Part shown: positions 5,963 to 8,636 of the stretch, piece after piece
Layout: every line of letters begins with the position of its first letter
Position numbering within the stretch: position 1 is the first letter of the stretch
From: Rhizobacter sp.
Lineage (GTDB): Bacteria; Pseudomonadota; Gammaproteobacteria; Burkholderiales; Burkholderiaceae_C
Length of the DNA: 8,636 nucleotides
Assembly (NCBI GenBank): GCA_025360945.1
Contig: JANYBE010000645.1
Location: forward strand, 1 to 8,636
Reading direction: 5' to 3'
Program-made: the position numbers and the translations under genes
The notes under the pieces: generated by a model
Told to the model about the DNA's origin: nothing
What the model saw: the letters and a program-made list of their open reading frames with translations, nothing else
The model's database searches: none

Positions 5963-7844
5963 GGTCTGCATCCTTCTTGATGTTCGCGCGGTCGTAGAGT
6001 TGCGCGACCGCAAAGCGCGCCTGCGTCGCGTAAATCGCGAGGCGCTCCTTCTGTTGCGTCAGTTCGGCCACAGCGATTTCCTGCACGACGGCCTGCTGTT
6101 CGCGGCGCAACGCGGCAACCTTCGGCAACATCGCCTGCAGCAGCGGGTCGAGCGCGGCAATGCGCTTGCCGAACGCGTCGAAGCGCGCCGGCTCGTCGCG
6201 TTGCGCCTGCGCAAGCGCGGCGTCTCGCGCCCGAGCTTCGGTGATCTGGGTATCGATGCTCACGAGTTCCTTCTTCGCGGCCCAGGCGCGACCGGTGTAG
6301 TCGTCGGCAAGCTGCCAGGTCAACGCGCCCGAGGCCAGGCTCAGGCGCGCACGCGCCTGCTCGGTCTCGGGCGACGCGGGCATCTTTTCGAGGTTGGCCT
6401 GCACGCTCTTCACAAGTGCCAGCAATTCGAGCTGCTTGTCGTTGGCGAACGCGACGCCATCGGCCACGGATTCGCCCGCGGCGATATCGGCCGCGATCTT
6501 GTCGCGGCGCTGGCGCATCGCCTCCAGCCCGATCTCACCGGCGCGCGCACGCACCTGGGGCAGGCGGTCAGCGTAGGCCTTGCGGCGCGTCGTCAGCATG
6601 TCTTCGAACACGCCGAGCTTGTCGTGCCACTCCTCGAGATTCTGCGTCAGGAACAGCAGATCGCGGTAGTTCTTGAAGGCTTCCTGGAACTCGTGCTGCG
6701 CCAGCACGGGCGCGAGGTGGCCAGCGTGCGGCAGCTCGGGCAGGTCGTCCAGGCGCTGGAACCAGCCCATCTCGTCGCCACGGTTGCGTTCGATCAATGC
6801 GTCGACCAACTTGCCGGAGCGGACTGCGGCGATCGATTCGTTCAGGTCAGTGCTCTCGCGCTCAAACGCGGCGATCGCGTCGTTGTAGCGCTCCAGCGAC
6901 TGGGCATAGGCCTCGAGCTTGGCGTAGGCGTACGGCACCGCGATCTTGGCTTCGAGCGCGGCCGAGTCGCTGACGTCGCGAGCTGCGAGTTCGAGCCAGG
7001 GCACGAGCGCGAGTTGCGGCTCCTTCATCGCATCAGCGGCCCAGCCGAAGCCGAGCAGCGCCTTGCTCGACTGCATGCTCTTCAGGCGCACGCGTTCGAG
7101 GTAGGTACGAGCCTCTTTGGGGTGCTCGTTGGTCAGTGCCGCGAAGCCGAGCGCGACGTTGGCGCGATCGCGCAGGCTTCGGTATTCCTCGTCTTCGGCA
7201 GGCGCGCGACCAAGCTCGTCGAGCACCGCGGTGCCCTTCGTCGTGTCGCCGGCGCGTATCAGCGCGATACCGAGGTTGTAGCGCACGTAGCGCGCACTCG
7301 GCGTCTTCGCGCTGACGCTGGCGAGCGTGCCGGCGGCACCGTTGTAGTCAGCACGCGCCATCAGCAGGTTGGCCTGCAGCAGCACGCGCTCTTCCTCGAG
7401 CGCGGGCGCCAGGTTGTGCTCGACATGCGCGAGCGCGTCCTCGGCCTCAGGCAGTACGCCGCGCTGGTAGCGGATCTTGGCGAGGTAGAACCACGCGCGG
7501 TCACGCACCTTGGGCGACGCGCCCTTCTCGATCAGCTGCGTGAAGATCGCGCCGGCCTCCCGGTGCAGTCCGTACGACAGCAGCATGCCACCGCGCAGCA
7601 CCTCGGCCTCGTCGTCGTGCGGTGCGATGCGTTCGAACTTCTGCGACACCATCAGCGTGGTGATCGCCGTGAAGTGATGGTCCTGAAAGAAGTGGAACAA
7701 GGTGTCGCCGTAGTGCGGCGCCTTGATCTCGTGGCTCGGCAGTTCATTGGCCGCCGTCGCGGCACCGACGGCGAGCGCGCAAGCCGCAGCAATGGCCGCG
7801 CGGCGCACGACGGGGTGAGCTCGGAAACTCCAGCGCATCGACAC
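5943..7844 (-). CDS. Exported TPR / coiled-coil scaffold protein
   Basis: This 633-aa protein begins with a signal peptide: basic start with RR, hydrophobic residues 16-30, probable cleavage near ATA-AN at 31/32. Residues about 55-345 are alpha-helical TPR-like repeats (segments near 90-105, 115-140, 185-210, 245-270 and 300-330 show the alternating small/large helix pattern). Residues about 385-620 are long charged helices of coiled-coil type, including VAALRREQQAVVQEIAVAEL near 576-595. There is no lipobox or catalytic motif, so it is probably a soluble periplasmic scaffold. The start is ambiguous: the first codon is GTG at 7844, immediately after the TAA of the upstream gene, and an in-frame ATG lies two codons later at 7838. 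An AAGG sits 11 nt before GTG, which favours GTG slightly; both starts keep the signal peptide. Its 3' end overlaps the next gene by 20 nt. Confidence 0.9.
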   Translation of the reverse strand: MSMRWSFRAHPVVRRAAIAAACALAVGAATAANELPSHEIKAPHYGDTLFHFFQDHHFTAITTLMVSQKFERIAPHDDEAEVLRGGMLLSYGLHREAGAIFTQLIEKGASPKVRDRAWFYLAKIRYQRGVLPEAEDALAHVEHNLAPALEEERVLLQANLLMARADYNGAAGTLASVSAKTPSARYVRYNLGIALIRAGDTTKGTAVLDELGRAPAEDEEYRSLRDRANVALGFAALTNEHPKEARTYLERVRLKSMQSSKALLGFGWAADAMKEPQLALVPWLELAARDVSDSAALEAKIAVPYAYAKLEAYAQSLERYNDAIAAFERESTDLNESIAAVRSGKLVDALIERNRGDEMGWFQRLDDLPELPHAGHLAPVLAQHEFQEAFKNYRDLLFLTQNLEEWHDKLGVFEDMLTTRRKAYADRLPQVRARAGEIGLEAMRQRRDKIAADIAAGESVADGVAFANDKQLELLALVKSVQANLEKMPASPETEQARARLSLASGALTWQLADDYTGRAWAAKKELVSIDTQITEARARDAALAQAQRDEPARFDAFGKRIAALDPLLQAMLPKVAALRREQQAVVQEIAVAELTQQKERLAIYATQARFAVAQLYDRANIKKDADHVAAPQ

Positions 7845-8477
7845 TTACTGCCAGACCTTGACGTCGAATTCCGGCTGCAGCTTGGCCTCGGAGTCCTTGA
7901 TGCGCAGCTCGATGTACTTCGCGTCGGTGCTCTTGTCGAACTTGACCGTGGCACCGCGTTTGTAATCGCGGTCGTGCGGGCCCTTGCCGGTGAAGTACGC
8001 CACCAGCTCGTGCTCGCCGACCTTCAGGTTGCCGAGGTAGATTCGCTGCACGCCACCGCGGTGCAGGGCCGCCACTTCGAGCGGCGTGTAGAGGTAGCTC
8101 GAGACCATCTTGTCGTCCAGCCTGATCTGCACCGAGTCGAGCTCGAACATCTTGCCCACGTCCATCGACACGAACAGCGCGACCTGCGTGTTGGCCGGGA
8201 ACAGCAACTCTTCCTCGAGCACGAGCAGGTCGCGGTTGAGCTTGATCACGTCGCTCTTGATGTCCTGCACGCGGCCGTCGAGCGTGGCGGCGTCGGGCGC
8301 GCTCGCGGCGGCCGCGGGCAACGCAGCGCTGGCCGCGACCGCAACCGCAACCGCAGGCGACGGCGCACTGGCAGCGGCGACCGCCGGCACGGGCTGGGCA
8401 TCAGCGGCCCACACAGGCGAAAGCGGCGCGCCGAGCACGAACGCCGCTGCAGTCAGTTGAATGAATCGTTGGATCAT
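7845..8477 (-). CDS. Exported protein with Ala/Pro linker, short coiled coil and beta-rich C-terminal domain
   Basis: This 210-aa protein has a Sec signal peptide at residues 1-24 (hydrophobic core, VWA before the predicted cut). A low-complexity Ala/Val/Pro/Ser linker follows (about 25-65), then a heptad-like helix (about 66-92, DGRVQDIKSDVIKLNRDLLV). The C-terminal domain (about 96-210) is rich in predicted beta strands, with the distinctive stretch DDKMVSSYLYTPLEVAALHR and a later YLGNLKVGEHELVAYFTGKG that recalls the PEGA or surface-layer beta fold. There are no membrane helices and no helix-turn-helix. Similar proteins in related clusters are, as I recall, sometimes mislabelled as AraC-type regulators; nothing here supports DNA binding. 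A periplasmic linker or outer-membrane adaptor is inferred from its place between the barrel gene and the TPR genes. The start at 8477 gives a proper signal peptide but has only a weak Shine-Dalgarno. It stops directly before the next gene. Confidence 0.85.
   Translation of the reverse strand: MIQRFIQLTAAAFVLGAPLSPVWAADAQPVPAVAAASAPSPAVAVAVAASAALPAAAASAPDAATLDGRVQDIKSDVIKLNRDLLVLEEELLFPANTQVALFVSMDVGKMFELDSVQIRLDDKMVSSYLYTPLEVAALHRGGVQRIYLGNLKVGEHELVAYFTGKGPHDRDYKRGATVKFDKSTDAKYIELRIKDSEAKLQPEFDVKVWQ
8335..8355 (-). repeat. Short hexamer repeat in the linker of the exported beta-domain protein
   Basis: On the plus strand the hexamer GCGACC is followed by two GCAACC copies and GCA, encoding alternating Val-Ala in the low-complexity linker (near residues 42-48). 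Each unit is two codons, so copy-number change would lengthen or shorten the linker without breaking the frame. Confidence 0.5.
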
Positions 8478-8489
8478 GGGCCGCGTCCG

Positions 8490-8636
8490 TCAGAAGGTGG
8501 CCGACACATACAGCTGCAGCACGCCGGCGTTGTAGCCATACGGGGTGCCGGTGCGGATGTCGGTGAAATCGCTGTACTTGTAGCGCACGTATTCGTAGCC
8601 ACCGTTGAGCTTGACCTCGTAGCGCCCCGGCACCTT
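8490..8636 (-). CDS. Outer-membrane beta-barrel protein, C-terminal fragment (partial)
   Basis: Only the last 48 codons and the TGA stop are in the window; the gene continues beyond base 8636. The visible peptide alternates polar and hydrophobic or aromatic residues (for example YEVKLNGGYEYVRYKYSDF), then a turn-like RTGTPYGYNAG, then a final strand, VLQLYVSATF, ending in Phe. A terminal aromatic residue on an amphipathic strand is the classical recognition signal read by the BAM complex, so this is the last two or three strands of an outer-membrane barrel. A DUF3570-like or Myxococcus GltA/GltB-like barrel would fit the neighbourhood, but the fragment is too short to assign a family. It ends 12 nt before the next gene and is probably co-transcribed. 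Inferred role: the outer-membrane end of the trans-envelope complex encoded downstream. Confidence 0.85.
   Translation of the reverse strand, partial: KVPGRYEVKLNGGYEYVRYKYSDFTDIRTGTPYGYNAGVLQLYVSATF

Noticed and set aside
5963..6013. Longer N-terminus for the large TPR lipoprotein starting at 6013
   Set aside because: It would push the lipoprotein signal 17 residues inward and deepen the overlap with the upstream gene; the ATG at 5962 has AAGGA at good spacing and a normal signal length.
7845..8477. AraC-type transcription regulator label for the 210-aa protein
   Set aside because: The sequence has a signal peptide, a low-complexity linker and a beta-rich C-terminus, with no helix-turn-helix, so a DNA-binding role is not supported.

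Overview
The window is GC-rich bacterial DNA, completely filled by one co-directional minus-strand gene cluster. I see no tRNA, rRNA, insertion sequence, CRISPR array, internal promoter or terminator. GC content, near-consensus Shine-Dalgarno sites, lipoboxes and a C-terminal Phe on an outer-membrane barrel indicate a Gram-negative proteobacterium. A Burkholderiales-type betaproteobacterium is my guess, and composition alone cannot settle it.

In transcription order (high to low coordinates) the genes are: (1) the C-terminus of an outer-membrane beta-barrel protein (8636-8490, cut by the window edge); (2) a 210-aa exported protein with an Ala/Pro linker, a short coiled coil and a beta-rich C-terminus (8477-7845); (3) a 633-aa exported TPR/coiled-coil protein (7844-5943); (4) a 935-aa TPR lipoprotein (5962-3155); (5) a 233-aa TPR lipoprotein (3168-2467); (6) a 107-aa exported protein of unknown function (2470-2147); (7) an ExbB/TolQ/MotA-family proton-channel subunit (2100-1438); (8) and (9) two different ExbD/TolR-family subunits (1433-942 and 929-435); (10) the N-terminus of a TonB-like, AgmX/GltJ-type single-pass protein with a Pro/Lys-rich periplasmic arm (438-1, cut by the window edge). 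Genes abut or overlap by 4, 4, 14 and 20 nt and no gap exceeds 46 nt, so this looks like one translationally coupled operon.

Together the products describe a proton-motive-force-driven trans-envelope machine: an inner-membrane motor (ExbB plus two ExbDs), a TonB-like arm, periplasmic and outer-membrane-anchored TPR scaffolds, and an outer-membrane barrel. The parts list resembles the Agl-Glt gliding and Nfs spore-coat machinery of Myxococcus xanthus and its poorly characterised relatives in non-gliding proteobacteria. Its substrate or output cannot be read from the sequence.

The most notable details are an Asn replacing the channel Asp in the first ExbD, an in-frame C11 homopolymer in the TonB-like gene where loss of one C gives an almost immediate stop, a small unrecognised periplasmic protein next to the motor genes, and an 11-nt perfect anti-Shine-Dalgarno match before the small TPR lipoprotein.
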